A stretch of 64,000 nt of DNA, taken from contig NZ_PGEN01000001.1 of assembly GCF_002797435.1 (NCBI RefSeq), forward strand, positions 1,492,501 through 1,556,500, written 5' to 3'. This stretch comes from Sphingomonas koreensis. GTDB taxonomy: Bacteria; Pseudomonadota; Alphaproteobacteria; Sphingomonadales; Sphingomonadaceae. Positions 46,499 to 54,462 of the stretch are shown here, in pieces (within the stretch, counting starts at the first letter, position 1; each line of letters opens with the position of its first letter). A program made the position numbers and the translations under genes. Below the pieces are notes generated by a model. The model had not been told where the DNA came from. It saw only the letters and a list, made by a program, of their open reading frames with translations, and did no database searches.

Positions 46499-48592
46499 AT
46501 GACGATTGTCTATATCGCCATCGCGTGCGGCATGCTCGCCGTGCTCTATGGTTTGGTAACTTCGCAGCAGGTGCTGCGGGCGCCCGCGGGCGACCAGAAG
46601 ATGCAGGATATCGCCGCCGCCATCCAGGAAGGCGCCAAAGCTTATCTCGTCCGTCAGTACACCGCCATCGCCGTCGTCGGCGTGGCCGTAGCCATTGTGT
46701 TGTTCTTCACCCTCGGCGGTCTCTCGACCGCAGCCTTCGTGCTGGGTGCGGTGCTTTCGGGAATTGCCGGATTTGCCGGCATGCACATCTCGGTCCGCGC
46801 CAATGTCCGCACCGCCGAAGCCGCACGCAGCTCGCTTCAGGGCGGCCTCACCCTCGCCTTCCGTTCGGGTGCGATCACCGGCATGCTCGTCGCGGGCCTT
46901 GGCCTGCTCTCGATCTCGCTGCTCTTCTGGTATCTCGTCGGCCCGGCCGGGGAAGCGCCCAATGGCGAGAAGATCATCAAGGCGCTCACCGCACTCGCCT
47001 TCGGCGCCTCGCTGATCTCGATCTTCGCGCGTCTCGGCGGCGGCATCTTCACCAAGGCTGCAGACGTCGGCGCCGATCTGGTGGGCAAGGTCGAAGCCGG
47101 AATCCCCGAGGACGATCCCCGCAACCCCGCGGTGATCGCCGATAACGTCGGCGACAATGTCGGCGACTGCGCCGGCATGGCCGCCGACCTGTTCGAAACC
47201 TATGTCGTCACCATCGGCCTCACCATGGTGTCGATCGCGCTGCTCGTCGCAGGCACGTCGGAACAGCTGCTCGCCCTCATGGCGCTGCCGCTGATCGTCG
47301 GCGGCGTGTGCATCGTCACCTCGATCATCGGCACCTATATGGTCCGCCTCGGCTCCAGCCAGTCGATCATGGGGGCGCTCTACAAGGGCTTCTGGACCAC
47401 CGCGATCCTCGCCGTCCCGGCGATCTGGTTCGCGACCCAATATACGCTCGGCGATCTTGCCGCGCCGATCGGCAATGCCGCCTATACCGGCATGGACCTG
47501 TTCTGGTGCATGATGATCGGCCTTGCCGTAACCGGCCTGTTGGTGTGGATCACCGAATATTACACCGGCACCAACTATCGCCCGGTGCGCTCGATCGCCA
47601 AGGCGTCGGAAACCGGCCATGGCACCAACGTCATCCAGGGTCTGGCGATCAGCCTTGAATCGACCGCGCTGCCCACGATCGTGATCGTCGTGGCGGTGAT
47701 CGCCTCGTTCCAGCTGGCCGGGATCATCGGCGTGGCGTTCGCCGCCACCTCGCTGCTCGCGCTCGCCGGCATGGTCGTCGCGCTCGACGCCTATGGCCCG
47801 GTCACGGACAATGCGGGCGGCATCGCCGAGATGGCGGGGCTACCAGATGATGTCCGCACCCGCACCGACGCGCTCGACGCGGTCGGCAACACCACCAAGG
47901 CGGTGACCAAGGGCTATGCCATCGGTTCCGCCGCGCTCGCCGCGCTGGTGCTGTTCGGGGCCTATACGGAGGATCTGAAGCGCTACTTCGCCGATGTCGT
48001 CGTCGATTTCTCGCTCAGCAATCCGTTCGTGATCGTCGGCCTGCTGCTCGGCGCATTGCTGCCTTACCTCTTCGGCGCCTTCGGCATGACCGCGGTCGGC
48101 CGCGCCGCCGGCTCGGTGGTAGAGGATGTGCGCAAGCAGTTCCGCGAGAATCCGGGCATCATGGAGGGGACCAGCCGTCCCAACTATGGCCATACGGTCG
48201 ATATCGTCACCCGCGCCGCGATCAAGGAGATGATCGTTCCGTCGCTGTTGCCGGTGCTCTCGCCGATCCTGCTCTACTTCGTGATCCTGACCGTAGACAG
48301 CCAGGCCAACGCCTTCGCTTCGGTCGGCGCGATGCTGCTCGGCGTGATCGTGTCAGGGCTCTTTGTGGCCATCTCGATGACCTCGGGCGGCGGCGCATGG
48401 GATAACGCCAAGAAGTATATCGAGGACGGCAATCATGGCGGCAAGGGCAGCGAGGCGCACAAGGCCGCGGTGACCGGCGACACCGTCGGCGATCCCTACA
48501 AGGACACCGCGGGTCCGGCCGTGAACCCGATGATCAAGATCACCAATATCGTCGCGCTGCTGCTGCTCGCGGCGCTCGCGGGCGGCGGCTGA
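46499..48592 (+). CDS. hppA: Membrane-bound proton-pumping pyrophosphatase, K+-independent type
   Basis: 697 residues from ATG 46499, AGGGGAAGG upstream; the frame opens 99 codons earlier but that part lies in the repeat array and does not resemble the family. About 15-16 membrane helices. The pyrophosphate-binding loop [20 protein letters not shown] (from about residue 185), [19 protein letters not shown] and the late [15 protein letters not shown] are intact. [10 protein letters not shown] (Lys about residue 467) has Lys where K+-dependent enzymes have Ala, indicating the K+-independent H+ pump. It stores pyrophosphate energy as proton gradient. Confidence 0.96.
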   Translation: MTIVYIAIACGMLAVLYGLVTSQQVLRAPAGDQKMQDIAAAIQEGAKAYLVRQYTAIAVVGVAVAIVLFFTLGGLSTAAFVLGAVLSGIAGFAGMHISVRANVRTAEAARSSLQGGLTLAFRSGAITGMLVAGLGLLSISLLFWYLVGPAGEAPNGEKIIKALTALAFGASLISIFARLGGGIFTKAADVGADLVGKVEAGIPEDDPRNPAVIADNVGDNVGDCAGMAADLFETYVVTIGLTMVSIALLVAGTSEQLLALMALPLIVGGVCIVTSIIGTYMVRLGSSQSIMGALYKGFWTTAILAVPAIWFATQYTLGDLAAPIGNAAYTGMDLFWCMMIGLAVTGLLVWITEYYTGTNYRPVRSIAKASETGHGTNVIQGLAISLESTALPTIVIVVAVIASFQLAGIIGVAFAATSLLALAGMVVALDAYGPVTDNAGGIAEMAGLPDDVRTRTDALDAVGNTTKAVTKGYAIGSAALAALVLFGAYTEDLKRYFADVVVDFSLSNPFVIVGLLLGALLPYLFGAFGMTAVGRAAGSVVEDVRKQFRENPGIMEGTSRPNYGHTVDIVTRAAIKEMIVPSLLPVLSPILLYFVILTVDSQANAFASVGAMLLGVIVSGLFVAISMTSGGGAWDNAKKYIEDGNHGGKGSEAHKAAVTGDTVGDPYKDTAGPAVNPMIKITNIVALLLLAALAGGG

Positions 48593-48619
48593 CCCGCCGC
48601 TCCGCCTCGATCCTCGCAG

Positions 48620-48651
48620 CCCCGCCCGGCACGTCCGGGCGGGGTTTCTTT
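48620..48651 (+). terminator. Rho-independent terminator of hppA
   Basis: CCCCGCCCGG 48620-48629 and CCGGGCGGGG 48635-48644, loop CACGT, followed by TTTCTTT. Confidence 0.93.
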
Positions 48652-48707
48652 CCTTGGCCCTCCCGCTTGCGGGATGGGTTGGGGAGGGTCTTCTTCTTCC
48701 CCTCGGC

Positions 48708-49550
48708 TCAGGGCCAGCGATAGTCGACCACGACCGGGAAATGGTCCGACGGGTAGCGGCCGTTCCGCCCGAACGTCACCGTCTCGACCTTCGCCGCGGT
48801 CAGTCCCCTGGCGAACACCCAGTCGATCCGCCGATCCGCCTTGCCGGTAAAGGCGTGGAACGTCTCCGCCGGACCGCTCCGCACCTTCGCTGCATTCCAG
48901 GCATCGGCCAGACCGGCACTCAGCGTCCTGTGCGCCGGCGACTCGGGCACCGTGTTGAAATCCCCCGTGAGCACGACCGGCGCGCCATCGGGCCGCGCCG
49001 CGATCCACGCCGCGATCGCCGCCGCGCCCTTCTCGCGCGCCGCCTCGTCCTCAGCCCGGTACGGAAAGTGCGTGTTGATGAACCAGAAGCGCTTGCCCCC
49101 GGGGATCGTCTCGAACAGCCCCCAGGTCGCCATGCGCGGATAGGGGTGCCCCCAGCTGATGCTCCCCGGCACATCGGGCGTGTCCGAAAGCCAGAAATTG
49201 CCCAGTTGGACCAGCTTCAGCCGGTCGCGGCGATAGAACACCCCCATATGCTCGTCGGCATGTCCGCCCCGCCGGTCGATCCCGAACCAGCTGTAGCGCG
49301 GCAGCTTCGCGATCAGGTGATCCGCCTGGATCTTCCACAGTTCCTGCGTACCGATGATGTCTGCATCCGCGCGCCGGATCGTCTCGACGAACAGGTCCTG
49401 CCGCGCTTCCCACCGGTTCGGCCCGTCCGCCGCGACTGGCAGGCGGACGTTGAAGCTCATCACCCGCAGCCCGTCCGGTCCCTTTGCCGCCGCGGGCAAG
49501 GCCGCCGCGAACGCCAATCCGATCGCCAGCGCACGCCTTTGTCCTATCAT
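48708..49550 (-). CDS. Secreted endonuclease/exonuclease/phosphatase (EEP) family protein
   Basis: 280 residues with signal peptide MIGQRRALAIGLAFAAALPAAA. The EEP metal and catalytic residues are in order: RVMSFNVRL, ADIIGTQEL (Glu), INTHFPY, VVLTGDFNT (Asp, Asn), and SDHFPVVVDY (Asp-His at the end). The family includes phosphodiesterases and sphingomyelinase-like enzymes; the substrate is unknown. It is divergent from the LacI regulator, with 67 bp between starts. Confidence 0.88.
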   Translation of the reverse strand: MIGQRRALAIGLAFAAALPAAAKGPDGLRVMSFNVRLPVAADGPNRWEARQDLFVETIRRADADIIGTQELWKIQADHLIAKLPRYSWFGIDRRGGHADEHMGVFYRRDRLKLVQLGNFWLSDTPDVPGSISWGHPYPRMATWGLFETIPGGKRFWFINTHFPYRAEDEAAREKGAAAIAAWIAARPDGAPVVLTGDFNTVPESPAHRTLSAGLADAWNAAKVRSGPAETFHAFTGKADRRIDWVFARGLTAAKVETVTFGRNGRYPSDHFPVVVDYRWP

Positions 49551-49573
49551 ATCGCCACATCGCTCTTGCTTGT

Positions 49574-49587
49574 TGCCAACGCTGTCA
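49574..49587. promoter_or_regulatory. Candidate LacI-family operator (autoregulatory)
   Basis: TGCCAACGCTGTCA is a CG-centred palindrome with five of seven pairs matching, the layout of LacI-family operators, in the 67-bp space between the divergent EEP and lacI-type genes. Confidence 0.45.
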
Positions 49588-49617
49588 CCTATGCCTTGAA
49601 CCCGTCAGGGGAGGCAA

Positions 49618-50622
49618 ATGGCGCGCAGGCCGACGATCAAGGAAGTCTCGAAGCTCGCGGGCGTGTCGTTCAAGACCGTTTCGCGCGTGCTGAACAATGA
49701 AAAGAACGTCAGCGACGAGACCCGCCGCCGCGTCGAACAGGTGGTGGCCGAGCTCAACTTCCGCCCCAGCCTCGCCGCCCGCACGCTGGCCGGGCGCAAG
49801 TCGTTCCAGGTGGCGCTGCTCTACGACAATCCCAGTCCCTATTATGTCTATCACCTTCAGGCCGGCGCGCAGGAGCGCTGCCATGAGCTGGGCTACCGGC
49901 TGCTGATCCAGCCGGTCGTCGCCGAGTCCGCCGATCTGGTGCAGGAAGTCGCGGCACTGATCGACGAGACCCATCTCGACGGCCTGATCCTCTCCCCGCC
50001 GGTTACCGAGTCGGTGGCGCTGCTCGAGGAGCTCGATCGCCGCGGCCTGCCCTATGTCCGGATCGAGCCGGGGTTCCGCCGCGACGAGGGCCGATCGACC
50101 ACGATCGACGACGTCGCTGCTGCACGCGACCTGACCGCCCATCTGATCGATCTCGGCCACCGCGCCATCGCGTTCATCACCGGGCCCGAAACGCACATCT
50201 CCTCGGTCGAGCGTCTCGAAGGGTATCGTGCCGCGCTCGACGCGCACGGCATTGCCTTCGACCCTGCGCTGATCGTCGCAGGCGACTATAGCTTCCCCTC
50301 TGGACGCGAGGCGGCGCGGCGCCTGCTCGGCGGCGCGGCGCGTCCCACCGCGATCTTCGCCGGCAATGACGACATGGCCGCGGGCGCACTCGCGGTCGCA
50401 CATGAGCTCGATATCGGCGTTCCGGACGAACTCTCGATTGCGGGGTTCGACGATTCGGACCTCGCCGCCGCGGTCTGGCCGCCACTCACCACCGTGCGCC
50501 AGCCGGTGCGTGAGCTCGCCTGGGCCGCCGCGGACCTGCTGCTCTCCGATAATCGCAAGCTCGACCGGCTCACGCTCGACTATGACCTGGTGATCCGCGC
50601 CAGCACCGGCGCCGCGCACTAA
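49618..50622 (+). CDS. LacI-family transcriptional regulator
   Basis: 334 residues; AGGGGAGG just before the ATG. The N-terminal helix-turn-helix TIKEVSKLAGVSFKTVSRVLN and hinge RTLAGRKSFQVALLYDNPS are typical, followed by a periplasmic-binding-protein-like sensor domain (AFITGPETHISSVERLEGYRA, IFAGNDDMAAGAL). It very likely responds to a sugar. The next gene is a TonB receptor on the same strand with a candidate CG-centred box in front, so a substrate-uptake switch is inferred. Confidence 0.92.
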   Translation: MARRPTIKEVSKLAGVSFKTVSRVLNNEKNVSDETRRRVEQVVAELNFRPSLAARTLAGRKSFQVALLYDNPSPYYVYHLQAGAQERCHELGYRLLIQPVVAESADLVQEVAALIDETHLDGLILSPPVTESVALLEELDRRGLPYVRIEPGFRRDEGRSTTIDDVAAARDLTAHLIDLGHRAIAFITGPETHISSVERLEGYRAALDAHGIAFDPALIVAGDYSFPSGREAARRLLGGAARPTAIFAGNDDMAAGALAVAHELDIGVPDELSIAGFDDSDLAAAVWPPLTTVRQPVRELAWAAADLLLSDNRKLDRLTLDYDLVIRASTGAAH

Positions 50623-50673
50623 CGCGCCGCAGAGTCATGCGTCTGCCCGGCGAAGCCAGGCTTCGCAGGGATG

Positions 50674-50715
50674 TTGTAGGACATCTTGTTGACACGCCTC
50701 CGGGTTTGTAGGACA
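50674..50715. promoter_or_regulatory. Duplicated TTGTAGGACA sites upstream of the TonB receptor
   Basis: TTGTAGGACA occurs at 50674-50683 and 50706-50715, 32 bp (three helical turns) apart; the second continues to TTGT-AGG-ACAA, a palindrome of the GntR/FadR-subfamily operator type. The regulator is not in the window. Confidence 0.55.
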
Positions 50716-50723
50716 ACTCACCA

Positions 50724-50737
50724 TGACACCGGTTTCC
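50724..50737. promoter_or_regulatory. Candidate LacI operator upstream of the TonB receptor
   Basis: TGACACCGGTTTCC contains the near-palindrome GACACC/GGTTTC around a CCGG centre, as in many LacI-family sites. It lies 68 bp before the receptor start and right after the duplicated TTGTAGGACA sites. Confidence 0.45.
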
Positions 50738-50804
50738 AATGCCGGGCAGACGACTCGCCGGACCGCCCCTTGCCGCGGCAGTCTTGCGACAGGGGAGGAA
50801 GAGC

Positions 50805-53411
50805 ATGAACACCAACGGCCTGTTGAAATCGGGCGTCGCCGCCGCTGCGCTGACGACCGCGCTCGCCATCGCGACTCCGGCTGCTGCGCAGCAAAGCGCA
50901 CCGCCCGCCGCCGAGGGCGAGGAACAGGAGATCGTCGTCAGCGGCATCCGCAACTCGCTCCAGCAGGCGGCGCAAGTGAAGCGCGACGCCCCCCAGGTGA
51001 TGGACGTCATCACCGCAGAGGATGTCGGCAAGCTGCCCGACGCCAACGTCGCCGAAGCCCTCCAGCGCGTCACCGGAGTCCAGATCACCCGCGTGTTCGG
51101 CGAGGGTCAGTCGGTGTCGGTCCGCGGCCTCCAGCAGGTCCGCGTCGAGGTCGACGGCCGCACCCTGCTGGGCTGGTCGGCACGCTTGTCGCCACCGGAG
51201 AACGACCAGCTCGGCCGCTCGTCAGGCCTCGACTCCGTCCCCTCCGGTCTGTTCGGCCGGCTTGAGGTGCGCAAGTCGCCGCTCGCCAGCCAGGCCGAAG
51301 GCGGTCTGGGCGGCACGGTCAACCTCGTCACCCCCAAGCCGCTGTCGTTCAAGGAGACGACGCTCTCGATCCGCGCGCAGGGGACCTATTCGGAGAATAG
51401 CGAGAAGTTCGAGCCTGCGGTCACCGGCTTCTTCACCACCAAGTTCGCCGACGATCGCATCGGCATCATGATCGCAGGCGAATATCAAAAGCGCACGTCG
51501 ATGACCCAGACGTTCGAGCGCAACAACTTCCTCAACCGCACCTATACCGGCACCGGCGCTGGCGTTTACGCCACCCCGGTGCTGCTCCAGTATGAGCAGT
51601 TCACGGTGGATCGCTCGCGCCTCGGCCTCAACGGCGCGGTGCAGTTCGAGGTGACACCCGAATTCACCGTCACCGCCGACGCGCTCTATTCGGAACTCAC
51701 CACCGGGCGGAATCAGGACTTCTTCGCCTTCCGCCTGCCGACCGGCACCAATCCTGTGACCAACCGCGTGGTCGAGAATGGCGCGGTGGTCGCGGGCACC
51801 GCCAACGGCACCGTCACCACCGCGGGTCAGATCCGCAACGAACCGACCAAGAGCTATCTCTTCGGTCTCAACGGCAAGTACGAGAAGGACGGGCTGAAGA
51901 TCGAAGCCGACGGCTATTACAGCAAGGGCACGATCGACCAGACGATCCAGATCATCACGCTGCAGGCGACCGCACTGGTGCCCGGCAGTTTCGATTTCCG
52001 CAACAACACGGTCCCGTCGCTGACGCTCGGTACCTTCAACCCTGGCGTCTATTCCTCCTACAACCCAGCAACCAATGGCGTGCGCAGCAATCGCCTGATC
52101 GGCCTGCTCGAGGAATGGACCGGCAAGCTCGATTTCAGCTACGAATTCGACAGCGGCGTCACGCTGGCGATGGGCGTGCGCTACACCGATCTGCACGCCC
52201 GCTCGAACGCGTTCCGCAGCCAGGTCACGCCGACCCGTGCGGAACTGGAACCCTATCTGAAGCTGGTCGATGCCGGTGGCTTCCTTGCCGATATCCCGGG
52301 CAACTTCCCGCGCAGTTTCCTTACCACCGCACCGACCTTCGACTATGTGTTCACCCGCGCGCAGGCAGCCGAGCCCAACCCCAACACCAATGGCCTGTCG
52401 ACGCTGCTGCCCAATCTGCAGCGCGACTACGATTTCAGCGAGAAGACCATCGCCGGCTATCTGATGATCTCGGGCGAGGGTGAGTTGCTCGGCATGCCCT
52501 ACAAGGCGAATGCCGGTGTCCGTATCGCCGGCACGCGCCTGTCGGTCGATTCCTATGCCAATGTCGGCTCGGTCAGCACGCTGGTCAACGACAAGAACCG
52601 CTACACCACCGTGCTGCCCAGCGCGAACATCGCGTTCAACGTCACCAACGATTTCCTGATCCGCATCTCGGGCTCGCAGACGATGCAGCGCGCATCGATC
52701 GCCGACCTCGCCCCGTCGACCTTCTTCAATGCAACCAACCTGTCGGTCACCGGCGGCAACTCTGGGCTCAAGCCGCCGATCTCGACCCAGGCGGACATCA
52801 GCTTCGAATACTACACCGGGAAGAGCTCGCTGATCTCGGGCGCCTTTTTCTACAAGGACGTCCAGGACTTCATCGCCAGCTTCGTCACCTCCGGTGTGGA
52901 CACCGATCTCGATCCGCAGGGCCGGGTGCTGACCTTCTCACGGCCCGAGAACCTCGCCAGCGCGAAGATCAAGGGCTTCGAAATCGGCGTGCAGCAGTTC
53001 TTCGACTTCCTTCCCTCGCCGCTCGACGGGCTGGGCATCATCGCCAACTACACCTATTCGGACTCGAAGGATAACGCCGGCTTCCCGCTCGTCGCGGTAT
53101 CGAAGAACAGCTACAACCTTGTCGGCCTGTACGAGAAGGGACCGATCTCGGCCCGCGTCGCCTATAACTACCGCGACGAAGCGGTGTTCGAATTTTCCGA
53201 AGGCCGCCCGAGCTTCATCGGCCCGCGCTCGCAGCTCGATGCGCAGCTCGGGATCGACCTGACCAAGCAGATCGCATTGTCCTTCCAGGCGCAGAACCTG
53301 ATCCCCGACGATTCGGCCACCACGGAGTACAGCGCCGCGGGAATGGTCGCGCTCAACGGCTATGCCTTGTCGGAACGGCGCTACACCGTCGGCATCCGCG
53401 CCAAATTTTAA
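50805..53411 (+). CDS. TonB-dependent receptor, Xanthomonas/Caulobacter type (second copy)
   Basis: 868 residues from MNTNGLLKSGVAAAALTTAL (ATG 50805, GGGGAGGAA upstream); an upstream in-frame ATG at 50739 is less likely. After the signal peptide, EIVVSGIRNSLQQAAQVKRD is the TonB-box and the start of the plug typical of the TonB-Xanth-Caul family, often linked to sugar uptake; KLPDANVAEALQRVTGVQI and GGLGGTVNLVTPKPL follow, then a barrel ending in YTVGIRAKF. The LacI gene upstream supports a sugar or glycan ligand. Confidence 0.94.
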   Translation: MNTNGLLKSGVAAAALTTALAIATPAAAQQSAPPAAEGEEQEIVVSGIRNSLQQAAQVKRDAPQVMDVITAEDVGKLPDANVAEALQRVTGVQITRVFGEGQSVSVRGLQQVRVEVDGRTLLGWSARLSPPENDQLGRSSGLDSVPSGLFGRLEVRKSPLASQAEGGLGGTVNLVTPKPLSFKETTLSIRAQGTYSENSEKFEPAVTGFFTTKFADDRIGIMIAGEYQKRTSMTQTFERNNFLNRTYTGTGAGVYATPVLLQYEQFTVDRSRLGLNGAVQFEVTPEFTVTADALYSELTTGRNQDFFAFRLPTGTNPVTNRVVENGAVVAGTANGTVTTAGQIRNEPTKSYLFGLNGKYEKDGLKIEADGYYSKGTIDQTIQIITLQATALVPGSFDFRNNTVPSLTLGTFNPGVYSSYNPATNGVRSNRLIGLLEEWTGKLDFSYEFDSGVTLAMGVRYTDLHARSNAFRSQVTPTRAELEPYLKLVDAGGFLADIPGNFPRSFLTTAPTFDYVFTRAQAAEPNPNTNGLSTLLPNLQRDYDFSEKTIAGYLMISGEGELLGMPYKANAGVRIAGTRLSVDSYANVGSVSTLVNDKNRYTTVLPSANIAFNVTNDFLIRISGSQTMQRASIADLAPSTFFNATNLSVTGGNSGLKPPISTQADISFEYYTGKSSLISGAFFYKDVQDFIASFVTSGVDTDLDPQGRVLTFSRPENLASAKIKGFEIGVQQFFDFLPSPLDGLGIIANYTYSDSKDNAGFPLVAVSKNSYNLVGLYEKGPISARVAYNYRDEAVFEFSEGRPSFIGPRSQLDAQLGIDLTKQIALSFQAQNLIPDDSATTEYSAAGMVALNGYALSERRYTVGIRAKF

Positions 53412-53459
53412 GTGGGATGGCAGGCCGCCCGGGCTTGGGAACCGGGCGGCCACCCCACC
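53412..53459. terminator. Hairpin between the TonB receptor and the hydroxylase-like gene
   Basis: GGCCGCCCGG 53423-53432 and CCGGGCGGCC 53442-53451 give a 10-bp stem with a 9-base loop; GTGGG and CCCAC just outside could extend it. No T-run, but its place between convergent genes fits termination. Confidence 0.65.
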
Positions 53460-53470
53460 GCTAGCGGAAC

Positions 53471-54274
53471 CTAGGCGTCCAACGCCTTCATCGCCTGATT
53501 CCACCGCATCACATTCGCACGCGCCTCCTGAACGAAGGCAGAACGGCGGACGATGCCGAGAAACGCGTCAGCGACCCATTTTCCCGGCTGGCGTAGCGGG
53601 CGCCGCACCTGGATCAGCAGCACCACGCGGGTGGCGCCCGTGTCGTTCCACACCTCATGGTCATAGGTGTCGTCGAACATCAGCGTCTCGCCCTCAGCCC
53701 AGCGGACGATGCGGTTCTTGACGCGCATCCGCACATCGCCATCGCGCGGGACAATGAGGCCGAGATGGCAGGTCAGCAGACCCTTGGTAACCCCGCGATG
53801 CGCCGGGATGTGCGTGCCGGGCGCGAGGATCGAGAAGAAGGCGCTGTTGAGCTCCGGAATCTGCGCGACCACCGATCGCGTCACCGGGCAGCGGTCGAGA
53901 TTCTCCTCGATCCGGTAGCCATAGCCCCACAGAAAGAAGGACCGCCACTTGTCCACCGGAGCGATTGCGCGGTGATCGGGCGAGATGCGAGCGAGCGAGG
54001 GTGCCGCATCCTCCCGCGCCAGCGCGGTCGCCAGCGCCTCGTCGCGGATCGCCTCCCAATTGTCGCGCAACAGCTGCGTCCAACCAAAATCGCGGACGTT
54101 GAGGACGGGCGCGTTCGAGACGAGCGATGATGCACCGATGATCCGGTCGAAGAAGCCGCGCATCCGCTTGCCGACGCGAATCAGCAACGGACGTTTGGCC
54201 GGGATCAGACCGTGATCGGCCGGACGTACCGCGCCCGCGGCCCAGTCTCGCTCGATCGTCACGCCCTCACGCAC
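53471..54274 (-). CDS. Aspartyl/asparaginyl beta-hydroxylase-like (LpxO-related) dioxygenase
   Basis: 267 residues from a GTG start (54272-54274) with GAGGTG upstream. The Asp_Arg_Hydrox core is seen: HIPAHRGVTKGLLTCHLGLIVP gives the first iron His region, WAEGETLMFDDTYDHEVWNDTG the distal His, and TRVVLLIQV the 2-oxoglutarate strand. Bacterial members hydroxylate lipid A acyl chains (LpxO) or protein/peptide side chains. Which applies is not clear. It is convergent with the TonB receptor. Confidence 0.85.
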   Translation of the reverse strand: MREGVTIERDWAAGAVRPADHGLIPAKRPLLIRVGKRMRGFFDRIIGASSLVSNAPVLNVRDFGWTQLLRDNWEAIRDEALATALAREDAAPSLARISPDHRAIAPVDKWRSFFLWGYGYRIEENLDRCPVTRSVVAQIPELNSAFFSILAPGTHIPAHRGVTKGLLTCHLGLIVPRDGDVRMRVKNRIVRWAEGETLMFDDTYDHEVWNDTGATRVVLLIQVRRPLRQPGKWVADAFLGIVRRSAFVQEARANVMRWNQAMKALDA

Positions 54275-54462
54275 CGTTCACCTCGCTCCTTCGGCACCGG
54301 CCGCACGGCGGAGACTCGCCGGGTGGCGCCTGCGACCGGGCTAGGCAGCATCTGGGTCCAAATCGTGGCGAAACCCGCGCCAAAGCGGCGCGTCCTGTTG
54401 CGGATTGCGGCGAAATCGCTCCGGCTGGCGATCCATCGCGAAGCACGCTAAGTTGGTGCGCA

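Noticed and set aside
53412-53459. REP element at the receptor/hydroxylase junction
   Set aside because: The stem sequence (GGCCGCCCGG) does not match the CCCGGC-CTTGT-GCCGGG family; treated as a terminator instead.
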